Assembly (NCBI GenBank): GCA_025994075.1 | Contig: JAMQGV010000044.1 | Coordinates: 62,001-126,000 of the forward strand | Direction of reading: 5' to 3' | DNA: 64,000 nucleotides | Source of the DNA: Vicinamibacteria bacterium | Lineage (GTDB): Bacteria > Acidobacteriota > Vicinamibacteria > Fen-336 | Shown here: positions 56,257 to 64,000 of the stretch, in pieces | How the letters are laid out: every line of letters starts with the position of its first letter | How positions within the stretch are numbered: the stretch's first letter is position 1 | Position numbers and translations under genes: made by a program | The notes under the pieces: generated by a model | Seen by the model: the letters and a program-made list of their open reading frames with translations, nothing else | Database searches by the model: none | Told to the model about the DNA's origin: nothing

Positions 56257-56524
56257 GGCGCCTCCCTGACATCGAAGGCTATGCCTACTGGTTCGAAGCC
56301 AGGAGTACCAGGGTGAGGAGAGGGGGAACCCCACGTCAAGAACCGAAGCGCCAGGCGCCAGCCGATTGGCCCGTGGGCGACTGCTTCCCTACTCTAGAAC
56401 CAGGAACGAAGCGACAGGGTCGGCCCCGAACGCTCGCAGGTCGGTCGATCGCTGGGCGAGTAGCTCGGCGATGGCCACAGTCGAGCAGTTCCCGCGCCAG
56501 CGAACCGGCGTCCGGCGGGGGCCG

Positions 56525-56884
56525 TCAGACCAGGCTGCCGACGAGCTGGGCGAGCTTGTCCGGGTCGACCGGCTTGGTGAGATAGGCGCTGGCGCCCTTG
56601 GCCATCAGCTCCCGCTCGAGGTCGGCGGATTCGTAGGCCGTGAGCAGCACGACCGGCGTGTCGCGATGCCCCGGCTCGCCCTTCATCCAGGTGACGACCT
56701 CGGACCCGCTCACGTTCGGCATGTCGAGGTCGAGCACCACGCAGTCGAAGCGGCGGCCCTCCTTCATCAGCCGGATCGCCTCGCCCCCGTCCGCGGCCGT
56801 CGTGACCTCGCCGACCCTGGCGAGTGCGAGCGCGATCACGCTGAGGACGGTTCCTTCGTCGTCGACGGCCAGAACTTGTTTCAT
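56525..56884 (-). CDS. Single-domain response regulator (CheY-like)
   Basis: A 119-residue receiver domain with no output domain. It has the acidic pair DDE (8-10), phospho-acceptor Asp52 in VVLDLDMPNVSG, Thr in VVLLTAYE and Lys in YLTKPVDPDKL. The ATG overlaps the stop of the RluA-type gene by 4 bases. No kinase is adjacent, so its partner lies elsewhere. The 268-base spacer 56257-56524 on its other side has no gene that I can support. Confidence 0.9.
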   Translation of the reverse strand: MKQVLAVDDEGTVLSVIALALARVGEVTTAADGGEAIRLMKEGRRFDCVVLDLDMPNVSGSEVVTWMKGEPGHRDTPVVLLTAYESADLERELMAKGASAYLTKPVDPDKLAQLVGSLV

Positions 56885-57627
56885 CGCTCCCCCGCCTTCC
56901 CCGAACCCGTCTTGCCGCAAACAGTACTGCGCAAGCCGGTTCTCGGGTACTCCAGGTCCTGAAACTCGAAGTCCGGGCCGAGCTCGGGATCGGGCAAGCG
57001 GAGTCCCCGCCGCAGCGCTTCCGCGCGGAAGTCGGGAGGGACCGGGGCCGTGACGCGGAGCGGCTGCTGGGTCAGCGGGTGGGTCAGCTCCAGTTCCGCC
57101 GCGTGGAGCATCGGGCGCTCCGCGTTGCGCTCGCCGTAGAGCCAGTCGCCGGCGAGGGGGTGGCCGATGGCGGAGAGGTGGACGCGGAGCTGATGGGTGC
57201 GGCCGGTCTCGAGGCGGAGGGCGACCAGCGAGCCGGTCGGCCGCGCCTCGATCGGCTCGACGTGCGTGATCGCGCGCTTGCCGCCCTCGCGGACGCCGAA
57301 CTGGATCGCGCCGACGCGGGCGATCGGGAGGTCGATCGTGCGCGGCTCGGCGAGCGCGCCTTCGACGATCGCGAGGTAGCGCTTGCGGATGCGCTTGCGC
57401 TCGAACTGGCGGGTCAGGCGGGCGTTGAGCTCGCCGCGCTTCGAGAAGAAGAGCACGCCGCTGGTCCCGCGGTCGAGCCGCTGCAGCAGCGAGACCGGTC
57501 CCACCTGGCGCTCGACGAGGTCGAGCAGGAACGGCTCGTCGGGCGCGTGCAGGCGGCGCTGCACGACGATGCCGGCCGGCTTGTCGACGAAGACGAGGCA
57601 CTCGTCCTCGAACAGGACGCGGATCAT
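56881..57627 (-). CDS. RluA-family pseudouridine synthase
   Basis: A 248-residue pseudouridine synthase acting on rRNA or tRNA. The catalytic motif is LLQRLDRGTSGVLFF with Asp52, followed by RYLAIVEG, TGRTHQLRVHLSAIGHPLAGD and LHAAELELTHPLT. No S4 domain is present, as in RluA and RluC-like short forms. The last 35 residues are extra. The start is ATG; the region upstream is divergent from the RND operon by 159 bases. The target base is not predictable. Translational coupling to a CheY-like gene is unusual. Confidence 0.9.
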   Translation of the reverse strand: MIRVLFEDECLVFVDKPAGIVVQRRLHAPDEPFLLDLVERQVGPVSLLQRLDRGTSGVLFFSKRGELNARLTRQFERKRIRKRYLAIVEGALAEPRTIDLPIARVGAIQFGVREGGKRAITHVEPIEARPTGSLVALRLETGRTHQLRVHLSAIGHPLAGDWLYGERNAERPMLHAAELELTHPLTQQPLRVTAPVPPDFRAEALRRGLRLPDPELGPDFEFQDLEYPRTGLRSTVCGKTGSGKAGER

Positions 57628-57786
57628 GGCGTGGACCCCCGAAAACTACCTCCGTTCCCGGGCCCCGGGCGTTCGGGCGTGCGCTGCGCCACGCTCGTAA
57701 CGCGATTTCACGAATCTCCGGACCCCTGCGACCCGTCTCGGCTGCTAGGCTTCATCCCCCGCAGCATCGTCTTTCTGGAGGCTTCC

Positions 57787-58878
57787 GTGAACCGGACCCT
57801 ATCGGTCGTGCCCGCCCTCGCCGTCCTTCTCGCCGCCTGTGGGGGGCAGGCGCCTCCGCCCGGCGGACCGCCCGCGATGCCCGTCGAAATCGTGACCCTG
57901 GCGCCGCGGGCGGTCGAGCAGACGACCGAGTTCGTGGGCACGGTCCTCTCGCGCCGCTCGACGGCCGTGCAGCCGCAGGTCGAAGGCTTCCTGACCCGCA
58001 TCCTGGTCCGCTCGGGGCAGCGGGTGGAGGCCGGGGCCCCGCTGATGGAGGTCGACCCGCGCCGGCAGGCGGCGACGGTGGCGAGCCTCGAGTCGCAGCG
58101 CGCGAGCCGCGAGGCGGAGCTGCAGCTCGCCCGCCAGGACGCGGCGCGGGTGGCCAAGCTGCACGCGGCCGGCGCGGCCAGCCTGGCGCAGAAGGAGCAG
58201 GCGGACACGGCGCTGCAGACCGCCGAGGCGCGGCTGGCGGCGGCCGAGGCGCAGCTCGCCGAGCAGCGCGTCGAACTCGGCTACCACACCGTGACCTCGC
58301 CCGTGGCCGGCGTCGTCGGCGACATCCCGCTGCGGGTCGGCGACAGCGTCACCAAGTCCACGGTGCTGACGACGCTCGACCAGGCCGGCGGGCTCGAGGC
58401 CTACGTCAACGTCCCGGTGCAGCAGGCGCCCCGGCTGCGCACGGGGCTCGTCGTGCACCTGGTCGACGACGCCGGGCGCGACCTGGCGTCGACCCGGATC
58501 TCGTTCGTCTCCCCGTCCGTGGAGGCCGACACCCAGTCGGTGCTGGTCAAGGCGCCGCTGGACGCGGGCCAGGGCTTCCGCACCGGCCAGTTCGTGCGCG
58601 CCCGCATCGTGTGGTCGGCCGAGCCGTCGCTGACCGTGCCGCTGCTGGCGGTCAGCCGCGTCGGCGGCCAGCACTTCGCCTTCGTCGCGGTCGACGAAGG
58701 GGGCCAGACGCTCGCGCGCCAGCGGCAGGTCACGCTCGGAGCGGTCGTCGGCAACGACTACGTGCTGGAGTCGGGGTTGCAGGCGGGCGAGCGCCTGATC
58801 GTCGCGGGGATCCAGAAGATCGGCGACGGTTCGCCCGTCCAGGTCAAGCTGGCCGGCGACGGGACGCGGGGCGAGTAA
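57787..58878 (+). CDS. RND efflux periplasmic adaptor, lipoprotein
   Basis: The membrane-fusion part of a tripartite RND pump (AcrA/MexA type), 363 residues. Its lipoprotein signal ends in LLAAC; then TTEFVGTVLSRRSTAVQPQVEG, a coiled-coil hairpin (about 95-150), the lipoyl return VTSPVAGVVGDIPLRVGDSV and the beta-barrel. The start is GTG with GGAGG 5 bases ahead. The pump gene follows with no gap at 58879. It connects the inner-membrane pump to the TolC channel. Confidence 0.93.
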   Translation: MNRTLSVVPALAVLLAACGGQAPPPGGPPAMPVEIVTLAPRAVEQTTEFVGTVLSRRSTAVQPQVEGFLTRILVRSGQRVEAGAPLMEVDPRRQAATVASLESQRASREAELQLARQDAARVAKLHAAGAASLAQKEQADTALQTAEARLAAAEAQLAEQRVELGYHTVTSPVAGVVGDIPLRVGDSVTKSTVLTTLDQAGGLEAYVNVPVQQAPRLRTGLVVHLVDDAGRDLASTRISFVSPSVEADTQSVLVKAPLDAGQGFRTGQFVRARIVWSAEPSLTVPLLAVSRVGGQHFAFVAVDEGGQTLARQRQVTLGAVVGNDYVLESGLQAGERLIVAGIQKIGDGSPVQVKLAGDGTRGE

Positions 58879-61800
58879 GTGTTCTCCGACGTCTTCATTC
58901 GCCGTCCGATCCTGGCCACGGTCTGCTCGCTGCTGATCATCCTGGCGGGCGCCATCTGCATCCCGCTGCTGCCGATCGCCCGCTACCCCGACCTGGCGCC
59001 GCCGTCGGTGACGATCACCGCCATCTACACCGGCGCCGACGCCCAGGCGGTCGAGACGGCCGTGACCACGCCGATCGAGCAGGTGGTCAACGGCGTCGAG
59101 GGCATGACGTACATCCAGTCCTCGTCGACCAACAGCGGTTTCGCGACCATCAACGTCTTCTTCGACATCGGCCGCGACCCCGACCTGGCCGCGGTCGACG
59201 TCCAGAACCGGGTCAACCAGGTGCTGGGCCGGCTGCCGGCCGAGGTGCGCACGACGGGCGTCACCGTCACCAAGAACACCGCCGGCTTCATGGGCGGCCT
59301 CGGCTTCTTCTCGAAGGACAACCGCTACAGCGCGCAGTTCATCTCCAACTACGTCGACCTCTACGTGCGCGACGCGATCAAGCGCGTGCCCGGCGTCGGC
59401 AACGTGATCATCTTCGGCGAGCGCAAGTACGCGATGCGGCTGTGGCTCGACCCGGGCCGGCTGGCCGCCCGCGGCCTGACCGCCGGCGACGTGGTGCGCG
59501 CGCTGCGCGAGCAGAACCTGCAGGTGGCGGCGGGCGCGATCGGCGACGCCCCGGCCGACGCCGACCAGATGTACAGCATCAGCGTGCGCGCGCTGGGGCG
59601 GCTGACCGAGGTCTCCCAGTTCGAGGACGTGGTGCTGAAGGCGGGCCGCGGCGCGGCGCTCGTCCGCGTGCGCGACGTCGGCCGCGCGGAGCTCGGCGCC
59701 GAGACCTACTCCTCGAACCTGCGCTTCGTCGGCCTCGAGGCCTCGGGCATGGGCATCCAGCTCCTGCCCAGCGCCAACGCGCTGGCCGTCTACGACGGCG
59801 TGATGAAGGAGATGGCGCGGCTCGAGAAGTCGTTCCCGCCGGGGCTCGAGTGGCGGCTGGCCTTCGACAACGTCGGCGTCGTGCGCGAGTCGATCGTCGA
59901 GGTGCTGAAGACGCTGGTCGAGGCGATCGTGCTGGTCGTGCTGGTGATGTTCCTGTTCCTGCAGAACTGGCGCAGCACGCTGATCCCGGCGCTGACCATC
60001 CCCGTCTCGCTGGTCGGCACCTTCGCCTTCGTCAAGCTGTTCGACTTCTCGATCAACACGCTGACCCTGTTCGGCATCGTGCTGGCCACCGGCATCGTGG
60101 TCGACGACGCGATCGTCGTGATCGAGAACGTCGAGCGCCACATCACGACCTACCGCAAGTCCGCGTTCCAGGCGGCGGTCGACGCGATGCGCGAGGTGTT
60201 CGGCGCGGTGATCGTGATCGGCGTGGTGCTGGTGGCGGTGTTCGTGCCGGTCGCCTTCTTCCCGGGCACCACCGGCCGGCTCTACCAGCAGTTCTCGCTG
60301 ACGATCGCCTTCGCCGTGATCCTCTCGGTGTTCAACGCGGTGACGCTGACGCCGGCGCTGTCGGCGCTGCTGCTCGACAAGGAGAGCCACACCCACGGCC
60401 GCTTCTTCAGCGCGGTCAACCGCGTGATCGAGTCCGGCACGGCCGGCTACGTCTCGCTGCTGCGCCGGCTGCTCGACCGCCGCGCGCTGATGCTCGGGCT
60501 GTTCGCGGGCGGGCTCGCGCTCACGGTGTGGCTGTTCCGGGTGACGCCCACGGCGTTCGTGCCCGAGGAGGACGAGGGCTACTTCATCACCGTGATGCAG
60601 GGCCCGCCGGGGGCCTCGCTCGAGTACACGACGGAGATCGCCAAGCAGGCGGAGAAGATCCTGTTCGCCGACCGCGACATCATGAGCGCCTTCGCGGTGG
60701 TCGGCTTCAGCTTCAGCGGCGCCGCGCCCAACAACGGCCTGATCTTCACCCGCCTCAAGCCCTACGAGGAGCGCGAGGGCAAGGAGCACTCGCTGAACGC
60801 CGTGCTCGACCGCATCCGCGGCCCGCTGATGTCGATCCCGGGCGCGATGGTGATCCCGTTCGCGCCGCCGGGCATCCAGGGGCTGTCGACGTTCGGCGGC
60901 TTCCAGTACCACCTGCTCGACCAGACCGGCGGCCCCGTCGACGGCCTCTCGGACGCGCTGCAGGGCTTCCTCGGCCGTGCGCGACAGGAGCCGCGGGTGG
61001 TCGGCCTGTTCTCCAGCTTCCGCGCCAGCGATCCGCAGCTGCAGGTCGAGATCGACCGCGACCGCGCGCGCAGTCTCGACCTGCCGCTCTCGGAGGTGAC
61101 GGACGCGATGCAGGTCTTCCTCGGCTCGGCCTACGTCAACGACTTCGACTTCGCCAACCGCTCGTACCGCGTCTACGTGCAGGCCGACAAGGCGTTCCGC
61201 TCCGACCCGGCCGACCTGCGCCAGCTCTACGCCCGCAACGAGGCTGGCGAGATGGTGTCGCTCGACAACGTCGTGCGCGTCAGGGAGACGACCGCGCCGC
61301 AGGTGATCAGCCACTTCAACCTGTTCCGCTCGGCCGAGATCAACGGCGTGGCGGCGCCCGGCTTCAGTTCCGGTGACGCGCTGAAGGCGATGGAGGAACT
61401 CTCGCGCGAGGCGCTGCCGCCCGGGTTCGACTTCGCCTGGTCCGGCCAGTCGCTCGAAGAGGTGAAGGCCGGGCGCCAGACCGTGTTCATCTTCCTGCTC
61501 AGCCTGCTGATCGTGTACCTGGTGCTGGCCGGCCAGTACGAGAGCTGGGTGCTGCCCTTCATCATCCTGCTCGGCGTGCCGCTGGCCGTGATCGGCGGGC
61601 TCGGCGCCCAGTGGCTGCGCGGGTTGACCAACGACGTGTTCTGCCAGGTCGGGCTCGTGATGCTGATCGGCCTCGCCGCCAAGAACTCGATCCTGATCGT
61701 CGAGTTCGCCGAGCAGCTCCGGGCCCAGGGCCTCGGCATCGAGGAGGCGGCACTCGAGGCCGGCCGCATCCGGCTGCGGCCGATCCTGATGACCTCGTTC

Positions 61801-62025
61801 GCGCTGATCCTCGGCGTGCTGCCGCTGGCGCTCGCGACCGGCGCCGGCGCCGGCGCCCGCAACTCGGTCGGCACGTCGGTCGCGGGCGGCATGCTCGCCT
61901 CGACCGTGCTGTCGATCTTCTTCATCCCGGTGCTCTACGTGATCGTCCGCCGGCTGGCCCCGGGCAAGATCCGCGGTGCACCGGCCGAAGGCGCCGAGGC
62001 CGTCGAAGGAGGCACCCATGCGTGA
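58879..62025 (+). CDS. RND efflux pump, HAE1 (AcrB/MexB) family
   Basis: A 1048-residue proton-driven inner-membrane pump that expels drugs and other hydrophobic compounds. It shows IRRPILATVCSLLIILAGAI, PIARYPDLAPPSVTITAIY, the periplasmic docking loops, TM4 GIVVDDAIVVIENVERH with the proton-relay Asp pair, and the second RND half with VGLVMLIGLAAKNSILIVEFAEQ. The length is normal for HAE1. The start is GTG directly after the adaptor stop. The tolC gene overlaps its end by 8 bases. Confidence 0.96.
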   Translation: MFSDVFIRRPILATVCSLLIILAGAICIPLLPIARYPDLAPPSVTITAIYTGADAQAVETAVTTPIEQVVNGVEGMTYIQSSSTNSGFATINVFFDIGRDPDLAAVDVQNRVNQVLGRLPAEVRTTGVTVTKNTAGFMGGLGFFSKDNRYSAQFISNYVDLYVRDAIKRVPGVGNVIIFGERKYAMRLWLDPGRLAARGLTAGDVVRALREQNLQVAAGAIGDAPADADQMYSISVRALGRLTEVSQFEDVVLKAGRGAALVRVRDVGRAELGAETYSSNLRFVGLEASGMGIQLLPSANALAVYDGVMKEMARLEKSFPPGLEWRLAFDNVGVVRESIVEVLKTLVEAIVLVVLVMFLFLQNWRSTLIPALTIPVSLVGTFAFVKLFDFSINTLTLFGIVLATGIVVDDAIVVIENVERHITTYRKSAFQAAVDAMREVFGAVIVIGVVLVAVFVPVAFFPGTTGRLYQQFSLTIAFAVILSVFNAVTLTPALSALLLDKESHTHGRFFSAVNRVIESGTAGYVSLLRRLLDRRALMLGLFAGGLALTVWLFRVTPTAFVPEEDEGYFITVMQGPPGASLEYTTEIAKQAEKILFADRDIMSAFAVVGFSFSGAAPNNGLIFTRLKPYEEREGKEHSLNAVLDRIRGPLMSIPGAMVIPFAPPGIQGLSTFGGFQYHLLDQTGGPVDGLSDALQGFLGRARQEPRVVGLFSSFRASDPQLQVEIDRDRARSLDLPLSEVTDAMQVFLGSAYVNDFDFANRSYRVYVQADKAFRSDPADLRQLYARNEAGEMVSLDNVVRVRETTAPQVISHFNLFRSAEINGVAAPGFSSGDALKAMEELSREALPPGFDFAWSGQSLEEVKAGRQTVFIFLLSLLIVYLVLAGQYESWVLPFIILLGVPLAVIGGLGAQWLRGLTNDVFCQVGLVMLIGLAAKNSILIVEFAEQLRAQGLGIEEAALEAGRIRLRPILMTSFALILGVLPLALATGAGAGARNSVGTSVAGGMLASTVLSIFFIPVLYVIVRRLAPGKIRGAPAEGAEAVEGGTHA

Positions 62026-63280
62026 GCGATCCTTCGCAGCGCCGCTGCTGATCGCGGCTGCGCTCTGCGCCGGCCCGGTTCTGGCGCAGGAGCCCGAGGC
62101 CGTCACCTTCGAGCAGGCGGTGGCGCGCGCGCTGGAGCGCAACCCGTCGGCCGTGCAGGCCGGGCTCGCGGTCGAGCGCGCCCGCGCCCTGCTCGACGAG
62201 GCGAAGTCCGTGTTCCGGCCCCAGCTCCACGCCTCGGTCGGGCGCACGATCCTCGACGACGCCCGCGGCTTCGACGACAACGTGACCCAGCCGAAGGAGC
62301 AGTGGGCGCTCTCGGGCACGGCCTCGTTCGCGTTCCTCGCGCCGGCGCGCTGGGCGGCGAAGAGCCAGGCGGGCGATCGCCTCGGCCTCGCGCGGCTCTC
62401 GGCCGAGGAGGTCCGCAGGCAGGTGGCGCTGCTGGCCGGGCAGGCCCACATCGCGGCGCTCGGCGCCGGCCGCCAGCTCGCCATTGCGGAGCGCACGCTG
62501 GAGACGGCGCGCGCGCTCGAGGCGCACGCCCGCACCCGCTTCGACGCGGGACAGGGCACGCGGCTCGACCTCGTGCGCGCGACGCAGGAGCGGGCGACTG
62601 CCGAGCAACGCGCGCAGGCGGCGCAGCTCGCGCTGGCGCGCAGCCGCGAGGCGCTCGGCATCGCGCTGTTCGCCGATGCACCTCTGGCTGCCGTGGGCGA
62701 GCCCGAGCTGCGGCCCGCGGACGCGGCCGACGGCTCGATCGAGGCGCGGCCCGACGTGCGCCTCGCGGAGGCCGAGCTGCGCGCCGCGGAACGGATCGCG
62801 GGCGACGTGTGGAAGTCCTGGGTGCCGGAGGGCGTGGCCTCGTTCACGCCGCGCCACGTCAGCCCGGCCGGGCTGTTCGAGCCGGCCAGCACCTGGCGCG
62901 CCACGTTCGAGCTGCAGATCCCGATCTACGACGGGACCCTGGGCTCGACGCGCCGCCTGCGCAATGCGGAGCGCGACGGCGCGCGGGTGCGGCTGGAGGC
63001 GGCGCGGCAGCAGGCGCGCTCCGAGGCGCGGCTGGCGCACGAGGCGGTCCGCCGCAACGAGCAGATCGTGGCCACCAGCCGCGTCGCCGCCGAGAGCGCG
63101 GGTGAGGCGCTGCGCATCACCGAGGTCGCCTGGCGCGAGGGCGCCACCAGCAACCTCGAGCTGGTCCAGGCCCAGCAGGGCGCGCGCATCGCGGAGGGCG
63201 TGCTGGCGCTGGCGGAAGACGCCCTGCGTCGCGCCCGCCTCGAGCTGCTGGTCGCCCTCGGCCAGTTCCCGGCTCAATAG
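62018..63280 (+). CDS. TolC-family outer-membrane channel
   Basis: The outer-membrane exit of the RND pump, 420 residues. A signal peptide (RSFAAPLLIAAALCAGPVLAQ) precedes two repeats of helical hairpin and beta segments; the first begins VTFEQAVARALERNPSAVQA, as in the outer-membrane efflux protein family. Charged Ala/Glu/Arg-rich helices dominate. GAAGGAGG lies 5 bases before the ATG. It is the last gene of the three-gene operon. A terminator was not recognised in the 54 bases before the toxin-antitoxin pair. Confidence 0.92.
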   Translation: MRERSFAAPLLIAAALCAGPVLAQEPEAVTFEQAVARALERNPSAVQAGLAVERARALLDEAKSVFRPQLHASVGRTILDDARGFDDNVTQPKEQWALSGTASFAFLAPARWAAKSQAGDRLGLARLSAEEVRRQVALLAGQAHIAALGAGRQLAIAERTLETARALEAHARTRFDAGQGTRLDLVRATQERATAEQRAQAAQLALARSREALGIALFADAPLAAVGEPELRPADAADGSIEARPDVRLAEAELRAAERIAGDVWKSWVPEGVASFTPRHVSPAGLFEPASTWRATFELQIPIYDGTLGSTRRLRNAERDGARVRLEAARQQARSEARLAHEAVRRNEQIVATSRVAAESAGEALRITEVAWREGATSNLELVQAQQGARIAEGVLALAEDALRRARLELLVALGQFPAQ

Positions 63281-63334
63281 CGGACTGGGGCATCGATCGG
63301 TCTCGCGTGCTACGCTGAATCGATCGAGGTGGAG

Positions 63335-63544
63335 ATGGCCGAGACCGTGTCCGTGTCGCCGAAGTTCCAGGTCGTGATCCCGAAGGCCGTGCGGGAGTCG
63401 ATGGGCCTCGCGCCCGGCCAGAGGCTGCACGTGTTCCGCCACGAGAACCGGATCGAGCTGATCCCGGTCGAGCCGCTGAAGAAGTTGCGCGGGTTCGTGC
63501 GCGGGATCGACACCAGCGTGCCCCGCGACGAAGACCGGGTGTGA
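63335..63544 (+). CDS. AbrB/MazE-type antitoxin
   Basis: A 69-residue swapped-hairpin AbrB-type DNA-binding protein: VSVSPKFQVVIPKAVRESMGLAPGQRLHVF, followed by a basic and acidic tail (LKKLRGFVRGIDTSVPRDEDRV) that would wrap the toxin. It neutralises the PIN-domain toxin in the next gene and probably represses the pair's promoter. ATG at 63335 has GAGGTGGAG in front; a GTG 6 bases earlier is an alternative. It overlaps the toxin by 4 bases (GTGA). Confidence 0.9.
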   Translation: MAETVSVSPKFQVVIPKAVRESMGLAPGQRLHVFRHENRIELIPVEPLKKLRGFVRGIDTSVPRDEDRV

Positions 63545-63915
63545 ACGTCGTCGACTCGAGCGCCTGGCTCGAGTACTTCGCGGACGGCCCGAACGCCGCG
63601 TTCTTCGCGCCCGCGATCGAGGATCCGCGGCGCCTGGTGGTGCCCTCGATCTGCCTGGTCGAGGTGTTCCGCCGGTTGATGCAGCAGGTGGGCGTGGAAG
63701 CCGCGCTGCGCGCGACCGCGGCGATGCAGTCGGGCGAAGTCGTCGCGCTCGACGCCGCGCTGTCGCGCGACGCCGGCCGGGTCGGGGTCGAACGGCGGCT
63801 GGCGCTGGCGGACAGCATCGTGCTGGCGACCGCGCTGTCGCGCGACGCCTTCCTCTGGACCCAGGACGCGAACTTCGAGGGCTATCCGAAACTGCGCTTT
63901 CGCGCGAAGGCCTAG
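63541..63915 (+). CDS. vapC: VapC-type PIN-domain toxin
   Basis: A 124-residue PIN-domain ribonuclease with acidic metal-binding residues Asp5 (VVDSSAWLEYF), Glu41 (CLVEVFRRL), Asp91 (LALADSIVLATALS) and Asp109 (WTQDANFEG). It cleaves RNA (tRNA or rRNA in known members), unless held by the AbrB-type protein encoded just upstream. GTG start, overlapping the antitoxin by 4 bases. It lies at the end of the RND operon but there is no sign that it is functionally linked. Confidence 0.92.
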   Translation: MNVVDSSAWLEYFADGPNAAFFAPAIEDPRRLVVPSICLVEVFRRLMQQVGVEAALRATAAMQSGEVVALDAALSRDAGRVGVERRLALADSIVLATALSRDAFLWTQDANFEGYPKLRFRAKA

Positions 63916-64000
63916 AAGGTCGGCTTCTCGCTGCCGGTCAGGCCGGGACGGCCGGGTTCGGGGGCGCCGGGAGCGGGCGGATCGGGGACTGGAGTTCCGG
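63912..64000 (-). CDS. C-terminal end of a proline-rich protein (partial)
   Basis: Up to the window edge, the minus strand has an open frame of 28 codons plus a TAG. It ends GRPGLTGSEKPTF and is preceded by a Pro/Ala/Gly-rich stretch (PPAPGAPEPG). This looks like the disordered tail of a larger protein whose main part lies outside. The stop overlaps that of the vapC gene on the other strand by 3 bases. Short and unrecognised; could be chance. Confidence 0.4.
   Translation of the reverse strand, partial: GTPVPDPPAPGAPEPGRPGLTGSEKPTF

Noticed and set aside
57799..62904. A 1701-codon open frame on the minus strand opposite the RND operon
   Set aside because: Antisense of clear adaptor, pump and TolC genes. 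Its composition is the His/Arg/Glu/Ala-rich pattern of high-GC shadow frames, with no domain.

Overview
The window is about 72% G+C in most lines that I sampled. It carries outer-membrane genes (porin, Pal, RND/TolC efflux), FeoAB, S9 peptidases, fused MFS/spermidine-synthase-like proteins and many GTG/TTG starts. This fits a Gram-negative, high-GC bacterium. An uncultured Acidobacteriota-type lineage would suit the gene repertoire, but no rRNA or other phylogenetic marker gene is present, so that is only inference. I saw no rRNA or tRNA gene, CRISPR array, integrase or transposase.

Layout. 1-5.2 kb: two HlyD-type adaptors (their partner lies off the left edge), an acyltransferase and an MFS carrier, all on the minus strand. 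5.2-13 kb: small enzymes, a CACAGAG repeat block, purE/purK, an Uup-like ABC-F ATPase and a histidine kinase/LuxR regulator pair. 13-22 kb: a secreted protein, Pal, a GT-C glycosyltransferase, and two paralogous MFS/spermidine-synthase-like genes flanking an MBL hydrolase and a GNAT. 22-31 kb: porin, feoAB, an MFSD1-like carrier, an S9 peptidase and an esterase. 31-43 kb: housekeeping and hypothetical genes (truB, AraC regulator, radical SAM, methyltransferases, sulfotransferase, second ABC-F) with at least one gene remnant.

43-56.3 kb looks like a defence island. A degenerate 21-22 bp tandem array and a long hairpin precede a four-helix-bundle (S23/IVP-type) gene. Then comes a lower-GC, translationally coupled operon SIR2 - HerA - KTSC on the plus strand (SIR2-HerA is a known NAD-depleting antiphage pair; the KTSC gene is an unusual third member). 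It converges on a minus-strand cluster of an HTH-type unknown protein, an SNF2 helicase, a 62-residue protein, a type III DNA methyltransferase and a type III restriction subunit.

56.5-64 kb: a CheY-like regulator coupled to an RluA-type pseudouridine synthase, a complete RND tripartite efflux operon (adaptor, pump, TolC), an AbrB/VapC toxin-antitoxin pair and the end of a proline-rich protein.

A window-wide pattern is that many first-of-transcript genes have a TANNNT-like -10 box only 6-12 bases before the start codon and no Shine-Dalgarno sequence, which suggests frequent leaderless transcripts. Genes inside operons tend instead to have Shine-Dalgarno sites or 4-base stop/start overlaps.
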